DNA from: Lucinisca nassula
Lineage: Eukaryota > Mollusca > Bivalvia > Lucinida > Lucinidae
Assembly: GCA_963580285.1 (NCBI GenBank)
Contig: OY757019.1
Span: forward strand, 64,624,587 to 64,688,586
DNA length: 64,000 bases
Reading direction: 5' to 3'
A program made the translations under genes and the position numbers. Each line of letters begins with the position of its first letter. Within the stretch, counting starts at the first letter, position 1. The notes under the pieces are model-generated. The model saw only the letters and a list, made by a program, of their open reading frames with translations. It ran no database searches and was not told the DNA's origin. Shown here one piece after another: positions 32,910 to 44,227 of the stretch.

Positions 32910-33215
32910 AAACAATGAATGAACACCTGTATATACATGTACTAAAGTGGCCGAGATTGAATTGAGCGTGGTAGCTCAATGGTTAGTGCACTTGCCTATG
33001 ATGCTGAAGGCTCCCGGTTTGATTCCCGACAGCGGTATAAGACTGCGGTGTCCGAACATGCTCCGGGTGAATGCCACAAAGTGCATCGTCATCTGCATCG
33101 GGACGTTAACTGGGGACCCCCTGCACGTGCAGGGAGGCGCACGTGCAGGGAGGCCCATTCTGTGCAGGTTACAGATCTCTAATTACTGTGTATGTTTTCA
33201 TCCTGCAAAACTGGA
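32910..33215 (+). mobile_element. tRNA-derived SINE-3, longest copy
   Basis: Head gagcgtggtagctcaatggt (A box) and ggtttgattcccg (B box) at 32966-33030. The body runs through gtgtccgaacatgctccggg, gcatcgtcatctgcatcggg and cccattctgtgcaggtta, with the end near 33215 (tgttttcatcctgcaa). It adjoins the Polinton left terminus. Confidence 0.82.
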
Positions 33216-33224
33216 GCGTCAGTG

Positions 33225-33640
33225 ATCACACTAGAATTGAAAACGCTCTAATGTTGATTCGATCGATAGTAAAAAGAAAGAATTGAAAACGCTGTTCCAA
33301 CGTTGAGTCAAGTTTTCGTTGGGGAGGGGGTGGTAGGCGGTCAAAATTATATAGGCGTGTTTTTATGGTTCGTATCAATGAGTAGTATTCACAATGAGGG
33401 TAGGGTTCTGGAACAACCCCCAACCCACACTGTTGGGCCACGCCCCCCCCCCCTCCCCAGGTTGGCCCCACCGAGTGGGGACAGAATTTTTTTTTCATCC
33501 CCGCAATACTGTGAGGCCCACCCCCTCCCCCGGGTCGGCCCCACCGAGAGCGGATGCAATGGAATAAAATATTTGTTTGCCTGCCGATATGTCTGCTTGG
33601 CAAACACGAGACCAGGCCACCGGGCGGGGTGTGTTTGTAT
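33225..33640 (+). repeat. left terminal inverted repeat of Polinton copy 2
   Basis: cacaatgagggtagggttct, gttccagaac-inverse, the G/C-rich ccccaccgagtgggg words and aaatatttgtttgcctgcc all recur inverted at 44640-44760 and at 24363-25090. Internal C-runs (33445-33460) and two related accgag(t/a)g motifs make it GC-rich. The exact outer end is uncertain because SINE-3 adjoins. Confidence 0.75.
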
Positions 33641-33676
33641 TAGAGAAATATAGCACTTAAAACATACAGTACAAAA

Positions 33677-33945
33677 ATGAACAAGTGTCCTTGGATTCCT
33701 GTGGGGAAGAGAGAACCCTGCAACAATAATTACCGCGGAGAATTCTGTGGGCACTAAGTGTCAGTAAGAGGGTAGGAAGAACAGAACCACTACTATGCAC
33801 AAACTGTGGAGTGTCGGTGAAAACACACCATCTACTTTGTATGCAATGTGGTGTTAAATCAGATATTACCATATATTACATAAACAGGAATAGAAGGACT
33901 CAAAAAGAGTTTAGACGACTATCTGCCATTTCTATCTAGTATGGT
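33677..33945 (+). pseudogene. zinc-ribbon gene of Polinton copy 2, with stop
   Basis: Starts MNKCPWIPVGKREPCNNN like the intact gene at 24362-24096, but a stop follows about 26 codons in (ggcactaag near 33752). A frameshift puts the CxxC pairs out of frame. Confidence 0.75.
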
Positions 33946-34098
33946 TAATAAAGAGTTTAGATGGTTATATTCTAATTTATTTCCTATTAGGGAATTGTTA
34001 ATATATAGGTAAAGTCCAACAAAAATGCTGAAAGATTTTCTACTGTATTTCCTATTAGAGAATTGTTAGTATATAGGTAAAGTTAAAGATACAGTAAC

Positions 34099-37000
34099 AT
34101 GGCTACTATGGATGAATACATAGAGCAGTTACTGGCAGAAAAACCTGATAACTGTTTGACTCATGTGGTTCAAAACATCTTGGATGAGCCTATCCCAGAC
34201 TCTGTCAAAGGGCGCCTGTTAAAACCCTTACAACCTGAAAAATATCGGCCACCACACAAAAAGAAGGCCGCCAAAAGAAAAGCCATTGAAGACATTGACC
34301 CTTGACCCTATCTCCCGCGAGAAAGTACTGAGATCTGTCAAGGAATATCAAGATGAGATCCTGGATTTATTTACATCTGCTGAGCAACAGATTGTCTTCA
34401 GGCAGACCCCATGGGTCATTGGCGACTTCTTGAGGGGTTGGGAGATGGACGTGCCTGCCAATAATCATCATAGTGCAGATCCCAGGCATTTCCTCGAAGC
34501 TGTAGTGCCCCAGATCAGTAGCAAGCTCGAGGAAGAGATCGAGGCGCTGGGTGGTGTGAAGTTCCAGTTGGCTCTCAAGGTTCAGCTTCGGAAGGACAAA
34601 CCAGACGGTAGTGAGGAGTACACAAACCCCGTGCTGCGCCAAACACAGGAGACCCTTCGCCAGGCCAGCGAACCCAAGGGGGCTCTCGATAAAACCTTCC
34701 CACAGATCCAGGAAACACTCGAAAAGTGGACGCAGAGAGGGTGTGGCTGAGTTGTAGATCAGGTACACACCCTTTGGCTGGACATTGCTAGGTATCAGCC
34801 TCTTCGGGGTAGGTCCTACATTCCACTCCCAGCAGAATTAAGATATAAGAAGGCACTGCTTAACATAAAGAACAAGGACCAAGGCTGCTTTCGATGGACG
34901 CTCCGAGCGGCTCTGGCAAATCCGCCACAACCACATAACCCACTATGGGTACCAAGTTGGTATCCTACCAATGCTGGTCTGAACTTTGAAGGGATTGATA
35001 GTCCCACACCCATCTCACAGATACCAAAATTTGAGCGCAGAACAACCTTACCATCAATGTCTTTGGCTGGGACAAGTGTATAATCATACACCACCTCAGC
35101 AAGCAGCCTCAAGAAATACCAAGGATCAACCTATTGCTGATCGAAAAGGCCGGTAAATTACAATACACCTGGATCAAGCACTTCAGCCGCCTCTTATTTG
35201 ACCAGAGCAAGCACTTCTGTGACCTAAGTCTTCAAAGAAGCACTTCTGTGACCTAAGTCTTCATGGATACACGAGAAAAGATCTGCTGGAGGCCCACAAG
35301 CGAAGGCATCGGCCAGACGGTTGTCCGGGTTGAGATGCCAGAGCAGGATAAGAACAAGCTCCCCTTCCAGAACCACCACAACCAGCAACCAACCCAATTC
35401 GTCATCTATTCGGACTTTGAGGCTCTCACCACCAAGATCGGCGGCCCCGAACGCGATTCTTCCAAAAGTAACACCACATGAGGCTTTCAGCTACTGCTAT
35501 ATCGTGGTGCGGTGTGATGGAACGACAAAGCCGCCTATCGAGTATCGCGGCCCAAATGCAACAGAGCACTTCAGGAGGAGGAGCGCGAGATTAAGAGCGT
35601 TCTAGCCAACCCTAAAAACATAAGGATGACACGAAAGGACTATCAGGCCCATAACAATGCCGCGAATTGCTATATATGCGAAAAACCGCTAAACGGTGAC
35701 TCTGTCCGCGACCACTGCCATATCACGGGTCGAGGGGCATCTCACAACGGCTGTAACCTTAAGCTGGGACTTAGTCCAAAGACCACCGTTATTCCCGTGG
35801 AATTCCACAATTCAGAGGGTACGACTCCAGCCTGCTCAAGCAGGCCAACTCGAGGGTCGAAGGCAGAGTCTCCTGCATCCCCAATAACACAGAAAAATAC
35901 GTCTCCTTCTCTCTCGGGCAGCTCCGTTTCATCGAAAACGCCCAGTTCCTGCTCGCTACCCTCGACAAACTGGTGGCGTCAAACCAGCCAGAATCTTTCA
36001 AGATCACATCCCAATACGAACCAAACCGTCAGAGGCTCCAGCTCTTGACCCGGAAGGGCGTCTACCCCTACGAGTATATGGACTCCTGGGACCGTTTCGC
36101 CGAGACCAAGCTCCCTCCAAGAGGTATTCTATAGCAAGCTCACCGACGAGCACATCAGCGACGACGACTACGCCCACGCGCATAGACTATGGGAGGTCTG
36201 TTGGTGTAAGACCTCTACAATCGCACAGATGTTCTCCTGCTGGCAGTTGTCTTTGAGGAATTCCGAAAGACATCCCTGACACAGCGCACAACTACACCAG
36301 CCCGGGGCTTTCGTGGGACGCTTTCCTAAAAATACAGGAGTGGAGCTCGAGCTGCTTACAGAATACGACCAACACCTGTTTGTCCAGAAGGGGATGCGCG
36401 GAGGTATCTCGATGGTATCAAAACGATATTCAAAGGCCAACAATCCTCAGGTTGAGGATTATGACACAGAAAAACCCAGTAGCTATATCTTATATCTCGA
36501 TGTAAACAATCTCTATTGATGGGCTATGAGCCAGGCCCTCCCCCCATCAGAGACTTCTAGTGGGTCGATGTATCGGAGACTCGCAGAAACCATTGCAGAA
36601 AATCTGAAATACCCGCAGACAATGAAGAGGGCTATATCCTAGAGGTAGATATGGAATATATCCAGCAGAGCTGCACAAGGCACACAATGCCTACCCGCTA
36701 GCACCAGAGCGCCTAGTGGTCAAGAAGGAGTGGATGTCGGAGTTCCAGCGCGAACTTCTCGATGGAGCTTTAAGGTTGAAAAGTTGGTACCCAACCTTCG
36801 CAACAAAGACCGTTACGTGCTCCACTATCGGAATCTCAAGCTATACATGTCTCTGGGTATGCGTCTGACCAAGATTTATCGTGCCCTCCAGTTCAAGCAG
36901 AGCCCCTGGATGGAGCCCTACATCCGGATGAATACTGAGCTCCGGAAGAAGGCCACCAGTGATTTTGAGATGGATCTCTACAAGCTCATGAACGATTCGG

Positions 37001-37747
37001 TCTTCGGCAAGACGATGGGACACCTGCACAGGCGTGTCGACGTCAAGCTGGTCCGCGCCAACGAGAAAGATAAACTCAGGCGTCTCATCGCCAGCCCAGC
37101 CTTTGCCAGAGCCAACAACAGGGACGATGATCTTGCAGCAATCCAGATGCAAAAGAGCCGTCTAGTGCTCAATCGCCCGATTTACGTAGGTATGAATATT
37201 CTGGACCTTTCAAAAACCCTGATGTACGATTTCTATTTCAAACGGCTCCAGAGTCAGTACGAAGACCGTTGCCAGCTTCTCTACACGGACACCGACAGCC
37301 TGCCCCTGAAAATCGAGACAGGATGTCTACGAGGACATTGCCAAGCTCCAGGGCCTCTACGACACGCCCTACTACCCGAAAGACCACCCGCTGCACAGCA
37401 CAAGGAACAAGAAGGTTCTCGGAAAGACGAAGGACGAATGCGCCGGGCAGTCAATCGCCGAATATGTGGGCCTGCGGCCGAAGATGTACTCCATCCTCCA
37501 GACATCTGGAACGAACATCAAGAAGGCCAAGGGTGGGAGAAAAGCAACTGTCAAGAAGCGCATCAGGCATAAGCAGTTCAAAGAGGCTCTCTTTGAGAAG
37601 CAAACCTTCCGCCATGGCATTCATGTTCTTAGGTCGGAGCGTCACCGCATCTACGGACGGCATCTCAACAAGGTGTCGCTGTCGCCCTTCGATTCAAAAC
37701 GCTGGATCGCAGAAAATGGGGTGAACATACTGATTGAGTTCTTCTAA
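34099..37747 (+). pseudogene. protein-primed family-B DNA polymerase, broken
   Basis: PolB of Polintons copies the element DNA from a protein primer. Visible in order: a start at 34099 (MATMDEYIEQL) and N-terminal blocks to 35112; exonuclease motif YSDFEALTT at about 35407; a Cys/His block (CYICEKPL ... DHCHITGRG) at 35665-35740; polymerase motif A LDVNNLY at about 36499, directly followed by a stop; motif B KLMNDSVFGKTM at about 36985; and motif C YTDTDSL at about 37282. The C-terminal thumb reads GLRPKMYSILQT and LSPFDSKRWI, ending ILIEFF at 37747. At least six frameshifts or stops divide it. The family call is firm; activity is excluded. Confidence 0.92.
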
Positions 37748-37749
37748 CA

Positions 37750-38205
37750 GCTTTGTACGGGCCGTCATTAACGCCTCGTCTTTCGCACGTTGAAACAACT
37801 TCTTTTTTTCATCTTCTGATAAACTAAGACCCTGTTTGTGGCGTCCACGAATTTCTTCTTTCATCTAATCGAACTTGTCGATTTCACACAGAATCAGGCG
37901 AAATTCTGTTTCAGGGCTATAGAAAAGGGGTCGGCGATTGAGTTAAGCTTCGACTCAGCAAAGATACGAATCTCGTGTTTTTTTGCTTTTGTTTAGAGTT
38001 TTCGTCAACGCCCAGCAACCCACACACAATCGCCCCAGCTCGAAAGCCAATGGCGAACAGGCGTCGCTATTATAGTTGACAAGAGCCCGACGCCAGAAGC
38101 AGCCAGTCCTGCGCTGGTCGCAGTAAGCGCGGTATCAATCCCATCAACAACATTAACCCCACGTCTGTATTTCTTGTACAGCGAGGCTCTGAAGTCTTGT
38201 TCTTT
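37750..38205 (-). pseudogene. Polinton-associated gene E, broken
   Basis: The minus strand from about 38203 reads YKKYRRGVNVVDGIDTALTA, then a hydrophobic run TSAGLAASGVGLLSTIIATP. After frameshifts it continues with EIRIFAESKLNSIAD and, further on, LSEDEKKKLF. This arrangement (a membrane-like segment, then a charged tail with an FAESKLNSIAD-type motif) is one I recognise from uncharacterised proteins linked to such elements in other animals. Its 3' end converges with the polymerase 3' end, with only a few bases between. Function unknown. Confidence 0.55.
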
Positions 38206-38422
38206 TCGAGACGGAATTTGACCTCGGCTACGTACTGAAGGCGGTGTTTGACTGCGGTTTCAAGTCTTGGGTAGAGAGGCCCATCGTGTACTACCCCTCG
38301 AGCTGGGTGGGTTTAAATAGACTACTAGCTAATAATGACTATAGCTTGGTCTGGTGTGAGCGCACAGGGCGAAAAACGCAGCCTTTTGAGGGGCACTGGG
38401 ACTATAAAAATATTATGTAGGT
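38206..38422 (+). pseudogene. Polinton-associated gene X fragment
   Basis: An open frame without its own ATG: ETEFDLGYVLKAVFDCGF, ERPIVYYPSSWVGLNRL, DYSLVWCERTG and EGHWDYKNIM, then a stop at about 38418. The first part is also in copy 1 at 20069, preceded there by another 15 matching codons. So the true 5' end is missing here and gene X is a real element gene. No function was recognised. Confidence 0.5.
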
Positions 38423-39116
38423 CTAAATGACGGTATTCAACTTAGTGTTGGATTCCTTCAAGAGTGAACTGCACTCGAGGCGTTTCTTGTACTTGTATAT
38501 AAATCCCAACTCCTTTCTTAGAATTTGCTTGACTTGAGCATCAACAAAGTCGTCGGGTCTATCTCCGAGAATTAGATCAAGGATGATCGATGATGTTGGC
38601 AAGTTCATACTAATGATTCGAAGACTATTTTCAGGATTCCCTGCCGGCTGTTGCTTGTCTTTAGCACGTTATCTTCGGAAACGACAATGTTTTTCATCCC
38701 AGGGATATACGAGCCCCACTATTCACTACATTCCTTACTTTATGCTCCTTTCCAGTCACAATGTAGGGAGACGAGATTTGTATGTCAATAAGCCACCTTG
38801 TTTGTTGGACGGGGTCTGCGAAAGCAACCCACTTGCTCCCAATGAAGGCCAGCGTATGAACCCGCTTTGGAACGGCATGTCAGGTATCTACGTCGCCGAG
38901 ATTACCGAATGCCAATGACCCCGCTTGGGCGACCTCTTTTCTTCTGTAGACCCCATCAGAGAGCTGGAAGGCATACAAGCGATCTTCCTTCCCGTCCTTA
39001 TCAAACCCCTCAGTGTCACCAAGATCAGCCAAAGCAACCCCAGAGCATTTTCTAACCCACCCGGGGCCGCTTGCGGGGTCAGACGCTGCCATCGGCCACA
39101 ACCCAGGAATAAACAA
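38423..39116 (-). pseudogene. Polinton-associated gene A (copy 2)
   Basis: The minus frame 39116-38880 contains KEDRLYAFQLSDGVYRRKEV. A second frame has TLAFIGSKWVAFADP. The C-terminal frame 38608-38423 reads MNLPTSSIILDLILGDRPDD and AQVKQILRKELGFIYKYKKR. At least two frameshifts lie between these parts. It is shared with 20297-20732 in copy 1. Unknown function. Confidence 0.65.
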
Positions 39117-39351
39117 AGCGGTACTGATTCAACCTGCCACTAAAGTCGATCGGATATTCCGGGGGAAAACTGCCGCACCAGCAAGGACCGATCCGCGAGT
39201 ACTCGCAGGGTCACCGCCCGAAGGGTCGCCTACGTCTGCCGCGGTTGCTCCGGACCGGAAATCCGGTCTCGATCATGAAGAAGAAAAAACAGCTCTCATA
39301 GTCACAGGGATTGGGGTTGGCTTAGCGGTGCTTTGGTTGGTCGCGCACTAG
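39060..39351 (+). pseudogene. Polinton-associated gene B, C-terminal tail (copy 2)
   Basis: The frame to the stop at 39349 ends with a proline/alanine-rich linker (PPEGSPTSAAVAPDRKS) and one predicted transmembrane helix, TALIVTGIGVGLAVLWLVAH. The segment AAIGHNPGINKA matches TVIGHNRGINEA in copy 1, which places it in gene B. The N-terminal several hundred residues are absent here. The tail overlaps the end of gene C on the other strand by about 30 bp. Confidence 0.6.
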
Positions 39352-40621
39352 CCAGTCCCGTGCAGCCACGAGATGAAGGGCCCCCACGCCGATGACCAAG
39401 GCCCACAAATTATCTGCGTCCTTCCCTAGTGGGCTCAAGAGCCAAGAGACGATGGACCCGATGAATCCGGGCAGGGCAGCCGCGCCCAACGGAGTGTAGG
39501 TGCTTTTTACCCGCTCCTTAACCCCGCCCTTGCCGGGTGGCCTGGAAGCCGTACACTCCCCCCGCCTCCGGTTAGCGCAAGCACTAGGGTCGAGATTGCC
39601 ATCCCAATCGCTGTAAGGATTATCCCCTGTTCGCAGAAGAGTGTTCGTATTCGCTCAGCCAGCGTCTTGTCTTCATGAAGAAGCCGACTGAATGTCTCAC
39701 GGATTCTGTTAATCTGGGACCAGAGAGCTTCTGTTCGTAGAGAGGGCTTGGAGCCTCGACTGTCTTTCGATTTCGATGTCAGAGAGCTCGCCCGCCAGTT
39801 TTCTGAATCGGTATTGAATTTCTGGTCTCGGGGTCGTCCGTTTCCGTCAGTTTCGGCCGCTCCCTGGCCAAGTGTTTTTCAACTTGGGATTTTCCCTCGT
39901 CGACATTTGACAGTTTCGCCAGGTTGTTCGCCAACTCATCTCGGGTTCGAGTCATAGCCCAGCGAGCTCTCTTTTGACCTGGGTGTCGATAGGCTGATCA
40001 TCAATTGTCTTCAATACGGTCGCAACGTCTTCTGTGCTGCGGCGCGCGCTATCGGCTATGCCGGGGAGGTCCTGAAGTTCGATATTTTCAAGGTTCGCAC
40101 CGCTCGGGAGGGCTTTATCTGCCTGCTGGAGAGCTTTCACAGCGGAGCTACTTAGACGCTGCGTATTCGATGTGAATTCAGGGAACCCCAGTGAACTTCG
40201 CAGTGCATGTATGCCGCCTCCTCCGTATCTTGTGGCCAGTGTTGATAGGGCCAGAAACCGGAATTGTCCCCTCGTCGCAGTGATAGGGATCTTTTTGTCG
40301 CCTGGGGTCCAGTAGAGTGTTTTGCCGTCGGCATCAATCCCAAACTGGCTATAGTTGATCCTGCCTTCGGGGCGCAACCCATAGGCACGGTTCACTTCTT
40401 TGTAGAAAGTGTCAACCAGGCGATTTTTCTGAGCCCAAGTTCTGGCTGTTTCAACTCGCCCTGCAGATTCTGCAAATTGTTCCCGGATGTGTTTAGATCT
40501 TGCTGGACGGGCAGTGATGGCTCCAAAGATGGTCGTGGTCGGGGAGATCGAAATCATAATCATAGTCTATTCCAGGCCCGTCTGGGTCGAACGTTGGGTT
40601 TTCGAAATCATAGTCAGCCAT
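39322..40621 (-). pseudogene. Polinton-associated gene C (copy 2)
   Basis: Start at 40621: MADYDFENPTFDPDGPGIDY, an acidic N-terminus. After a frameshift comes a long frame (40563-39952) with VDTFYKEVNRAYGLRPEGRI, DGKTLYWTPGDKKIPI and FRFLALSTLATRYGGGGIHA. Further frames hold a coiled region, then LPGFIGSIVSWLLSPLGK and NLWALVIGVGALHLVAARD near 39350-39475, two hydrophobic spans, with a stop at 39322. About 430 codons in total. It is possibly a virion or membrane protein (inference). It is transcribed divergently from the capsid-like gene. Confidence 0.65.
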
Positions 40622-40707
40622 ATTCATGTAACAAGTATGTGCATTTGAAGGTTGTCGCGCATCTTTAAAACAGACGACTTTGTTGAGTGTCAACGAAGCT
40701 GACACCA
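40622..40707. promoter_or_regulatory. divergent intergenic region, likely promoter pair
   Basis: Only 86 bp separate the starts of gene C (-) and the capsid-like gene (+), so both promoters should be here. No TATA box is obvious on the plus side. Confidence 0.35.
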
Positions 40708-41699
40708 TGTCATCAAGTAAGTACGGACGAAAGCTTGACCCCTACCGGTGCCTCCGCGAACACCTTGGGGTAAAAGGGGTTAGGCAATCGGTGTCCCCAA
40801 CCTCGGCCAACATGATGTCATCGTCACCGGAACCGCGAGGTTGGCCTTCACCATCACACTACACGGCGAAGATGATGCCAATCGGACCTTGGTTCAGAAC
40901 CTTGGCCGCGCCCTCGTGAAAAAGATCGTCATTAAAATTTCGGGAAATGAGGTCCTCAGCATCGACGATTGTGATGTGTTCCACTGCTGTCGCGGTCTCT
41001 GGAAGACGGCTTCAGAGAGGAAAAATGGCCAGTACCAAGGCATTGATACGTCGGAAAACCAAAATACGACGAGGATCCGAATCAATGCTGGGAACAAAGA
41101 TGAGTCCATTCTAGCGGACAAAGCCGTCGCCGATGCTTTCGATGCTTTCGGCAATCGTTTCTACATCCCACTGGACTCCACATGCCATTCTACCAGAGCG
41201 CGCTGGGCGACCGACTCGAGTATGAGCTCACGTTCAACGACTACAACCGTGTGATCCAGGCCACAGGCAGAGGTGCCTCTTTCGACATTGGAAACATCTG
41301 TCTTGAGTATGACATGGTCAGTGGTCACCCTGCCGGAGCTGGTCCAAATGATTAACAACCAGTACAGAAGCCGCATTTCGATCCTGTACAGGGTACTGCG
41401 GCACCGCAAAATCGGTAAAGACAAGAGCGACACCCTCTGGAATATCAATCTCAACGTGCCCGCCCGCAGCATGATAGGCATCCTGATGCTCTTTGAGGAT
41501 GAAGCCGCGCAACAGCCCTTCGCTCGCGACACAGAGGCCTTCTATATCCCGAAAATCGCCAAGGTCGAGGTCACCATCGAGGGGATCCCCAACCAACTCT
41601 TCAGCCAAGGGATGCGCTCTTACCAGATGTTTGATGAAGCGAGGAAGCTCTTCGCAGCCGGTAGCAGGCGACACCCTGAAGTGGCAACGTTCGAAAAAG

Positions 41700-41876
41700 A
41701 CTGCCTATTCGAAATTCGCAAAATTGCAGTATGTTTCCTCTGGCTTTCTTTGTCGGATCATTACAGGGTCACTGATGATACTTTATTAGCCGAAACTACG
41801 TAGTATGACCCATCTTCTTTCTTATGAATGTTTTCATTGCTCTTAAAGGAACTCTTTTTTGATTTTCATTTGCCCT
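41700..41876 (+). mobile_element. retrozyme family-2 unit inside the capsid gene
   Basis: gactgcctattcgaaattcg through aaggaactc matches 6107-6290 almost base for base, and capsid coding sequence lies on both sides. The insertion therefore post-dates or accompanied the death of the gene. Confidence 0.8.
41766..41811 (+). ncRNA. hammerhead ribozyme, core intact, weak stem II
   Basis: CTGATGA at 41772-41778 and GAAA at 41792-41795 are intact. Stem III is ACTACGTAGT and cleavage is predicted after GTA at 41805. Stem I is perfect over six pairs (GGGTCA 41766-41771 with TGACCC 41806-41811). Stem II has lost its two closing G-C pairs (TA replaces GG at 41779-41780), so activity is doubtful. Confidence 0.75.
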
Positions 41877-42089
41877 AGCCGACGTCAGCCTTCTGGAATA
41901 CCTCACCAGCAATTACGCGCTGTGGCTTGACCCCAGGACAAGCGACGTTGACCGGCTCCACGGCTCCTGCAGGCGGATAGAGGATGCCAGTGTCACACCA
42001 TCCAGATAACGCATTGAACATCTACCGCTACGTCATCATGGATACACAGCTTAACATCGAAAATGGCCGGTTCGGCTCAGCGGTCTCTT

Positions 42090-42648
42090 AATGTTCCTGA
42101 GGAATAAAACTGCTACCGCACACGGCCCCTTCGGAGACAATATGCGGGCAAACGGGATGCGGAAAAAAACGTTTTTATCCTTGATCTGCTCGAAGGCCCC
42201 TACCGAGAGTTCTTTCGGCACTTCGTGGTCCTGTGCCCCACCATAAAGTATAATTAAACATACCAGCGCCCCTGGATCTGGACCGACCCTGAGGTATACG
42301 TTCTAGACCCCGGCGAGCGCCTTCACGATTACCTGCGAGCGTTTTACCAGGTGTTTATGGGCGAGCCAACCTTATATATCATCGATGACTGCTCGGCCAC
42401 GAAGGCTAAGACGAGCTGTCAGAGCTAGCGTTCTCGGGCCGCCACGCCGTCCAGAGCGTCTGGGTTCTCACCCAAAAGTACAACTCCGTCTTGAAGGACT
42501 TGCGCGTGCAGACGCGCTGGGTCTGTTTGTTTCACTGCAAGGATCGTGATTCATTCGAAGACTGCTTGCGCGAGAATGACGTGATCTCCACACGAGAACA
42601 GCGGGCGTCGGTGAGGCAGCAGTTACCAGATACAAAGCATGCTTAGCA
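42090..42648 (+). pseudogene. FtsK/HerA-type packaging ATPase, broken
   Basis: Genome-packaging ATPases drive DNA into capsids. A P-loop core TGCGK is coded at 42152-42166. The run of seven A directly after it (42163-42169) shifts the frame. The next frame reads VFILDLLEGPYREFFRHFVV. A stop follows near 42252, then EVYVLDPGERLHDYLRAF and a Walker B, LYIIDDCSA, at 42372-42398. A second frameshift near 42410 precedes HAVQSVWVLTQKYNSVLKDL and FHCKDRDSFEDCLRENDV, with a stop at 42646. It follows the capsid gene closely, the usual order in such elements. Confidence 0.8.
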
Positions 42649-42860
42649 TTTATTAAAGACAGACCAACAAGCTGCTTATATGGTGTTAAGTAATGTACGA
42701 AGTAACTGAAGGACTGCTAATCACAGTGCTTGGTGCGCAGCTGGTACTGCTGTACTTTATTGCTAGGCAGTATGTTTACATTACTTGGATATGTGTAAAC
42801 ACACACTAACGCTTCTGCCAGCGCTTTCGACACTATATTAAACTGGTCTAACAACTCGCA

Positions 42861-43180
42861 ATGAATCGCAAAGTAATAGCTATGGACTGTGACGAACTGA
42901 TCGATGAGCTGATAGGAACGACAGAGCAAAAGCAGAACGCTGAAGCCCCAACCGCGGAAGGAGCCGCAGCGACGTCAGACGGCCATGAGGAGCCATTCCT
43001 CGATGACTGGGTGCAAGAATACCGTGAAAGGCTCGCCGCATTGGTAGTGGGAGGCCAAGCCCCGCAGAACAGATCTGGACAATAGAGAAATCGAAAAGCT
43101 TTACGCCCGCTATGAAACAAGGCTTGGGGCAGCGATAACGAAGACGCTAGGGTCTACAGCGCTACATAACCTCTAAAAAT
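42861..43180 (+). pseudogene. Polinton-associated gene D, small acidic protein
   Basis: The 74-residue frame from 42861 (MNRKVIAMDCDELIDELIGT) is acidic. After a frameshift near 43070 it appears to continue with NREIEKLYARYETRLGAAIT and KTLGSTALHNL, stopping at about 43175. It lies 200 bp after the ATPase. Role unknown; the second segment has the look of a short helical capsid-associated protein, but this is a guess. Confidence 0.5.
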
Positions 43181-43267
43181 TATCAAGAAACAAACATTTT
43201 ATTGGCATCTCAAAAACTGCTTTTTTTCAGCGAAATTTAAAAATAATGTTTCAAGTCAAAAGTCGAC

Positions 43268-43800
43268 CCAGACAAATATGTTCTATAAAAGGGTTATCCT
43301 TTGGAAGCAAGGAATACACCACAGAAGTGAAAAATATGAAGTGTACATGTTTTCTAGGCCAGACTAGCTAGTTTCGGCCAATTAGGCCTCAACAGTGACC
43401 CTCAGATATTTTCAAAATTCCGTAATGGAATCAATGATCCCAAAGGACAAGAAAATATAATTTACACTATGATGTAGGGCAGGGAGATGTTTACCGCCGC
43501 CACACATTCCCACACACCAGCTGTAGTGAAGGTAAATATGTTCTATAGAAGGGTTATCCTTTGGAAGCAAGGAATACACCACAGAAGTGAAAAATATGGA
43601 GTGTACATGTTTTCTGGGCCAGACTAGCTAGTTTCGGCCAATTAGACCCCATCAGTGACCCTCAGATATTTTCAAAATTCCACAATGGAATCAATGATCT
43701 CAAAGGACAAGAAAATATAATCTACACTATGATGTAGGGCAGGGAGATGTTTTACCGCCGCCACACATTCCCACACACCAGCTGTAGTGAAGGTAAAAAG
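43268..43800 (-). mobile_element. two tandem retrozyme units, family 1
   Basis: Two 260-bp units, starting aaatatgttctat at 43274 and 43534, are about 95 percent identical. Each is the inverse of the units at 54.5 kb. Hammerhead motifs are on the minus strand at 43356-43401 and 43616-43661. They are inactive by sequence: the first has CTGTTGA, the second CTGATGG, in place of CTGATGA. The array lies within Polinton copy 2. Confidence 0.8.
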
Positions 43801-44227
43801 CCTTCAATCGTTTTAGCATCATCAGCTGTGTCTCAAACATAAATTTAAACAAAAACCGCAATCAGAAATGCTATACTTTTCGCTCACTTCCGGTGGTTTG
43901 GTCCAATATTTAAATGCCGATAACATAGCATTGTGAAAATTTCATTTTGTAAACAATATTCGAAACGTTAGATAATGAGTAATTACTGATAAAAATGGGA
44001 ATCAAATTCGCTACACAAAATGAAGAACCCTTGCTTTGAACCTGTGGCTTTACCCGTTAAATCGTAGCTATAAATAAACATTTTATTCGATAAATCAGAC
44101 ATGCCACTGATGATAATTTATATATTTAGAATTCAAATTTCATTAAAGTATTTTGCCCGTGACAATCTAAAAATGAGTGTATAGTTTCTATTTACGGTGA
44201 GTATATTTATATTCCATTTTTAGACTT
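43801..44227. other. no recognised feature
   Basis: AT-rich sequence between the retrozyme array and an MR1 copy. No long frame. Confidence 0.45.

Larger units (their letters stand above)
40708..42089 (+). pseudogene. probable major capsid protein of Polinton copy 2
   Basis: Start at 40708 (MSSSKYGRKLDP). Main blocks are VKKIVIKISGNEVLSIDDCD, FGNRFYIPLD, HMPFYQSALGDRLEYELTFN, SDTLWNINLNVPARSMIGIL and KVEVTIEGIPNQLFSQGMRS. After the insertion at 41700-41876 it continues with SLLEYLTSNYALWLD and ends with YRYVIMDTQLNIENGRFGSA, stop 42087. The length (about 450 codons), the beta-rich sequence and its place directly before the packaging ATPase fit a double jelly-roll capsid protein. The fold itself cannot be proved by eye. 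Frameshifts occur near 40780, 41170 and 41330. Confidence 0.65.

Noticed and set aside
33226..33754. Overlapping proline/glycine-rich frames in the Polinton terminus
   Set aside because: They read through G/C runs of the inverted terminal region on both strands and are not kept in the other copy.
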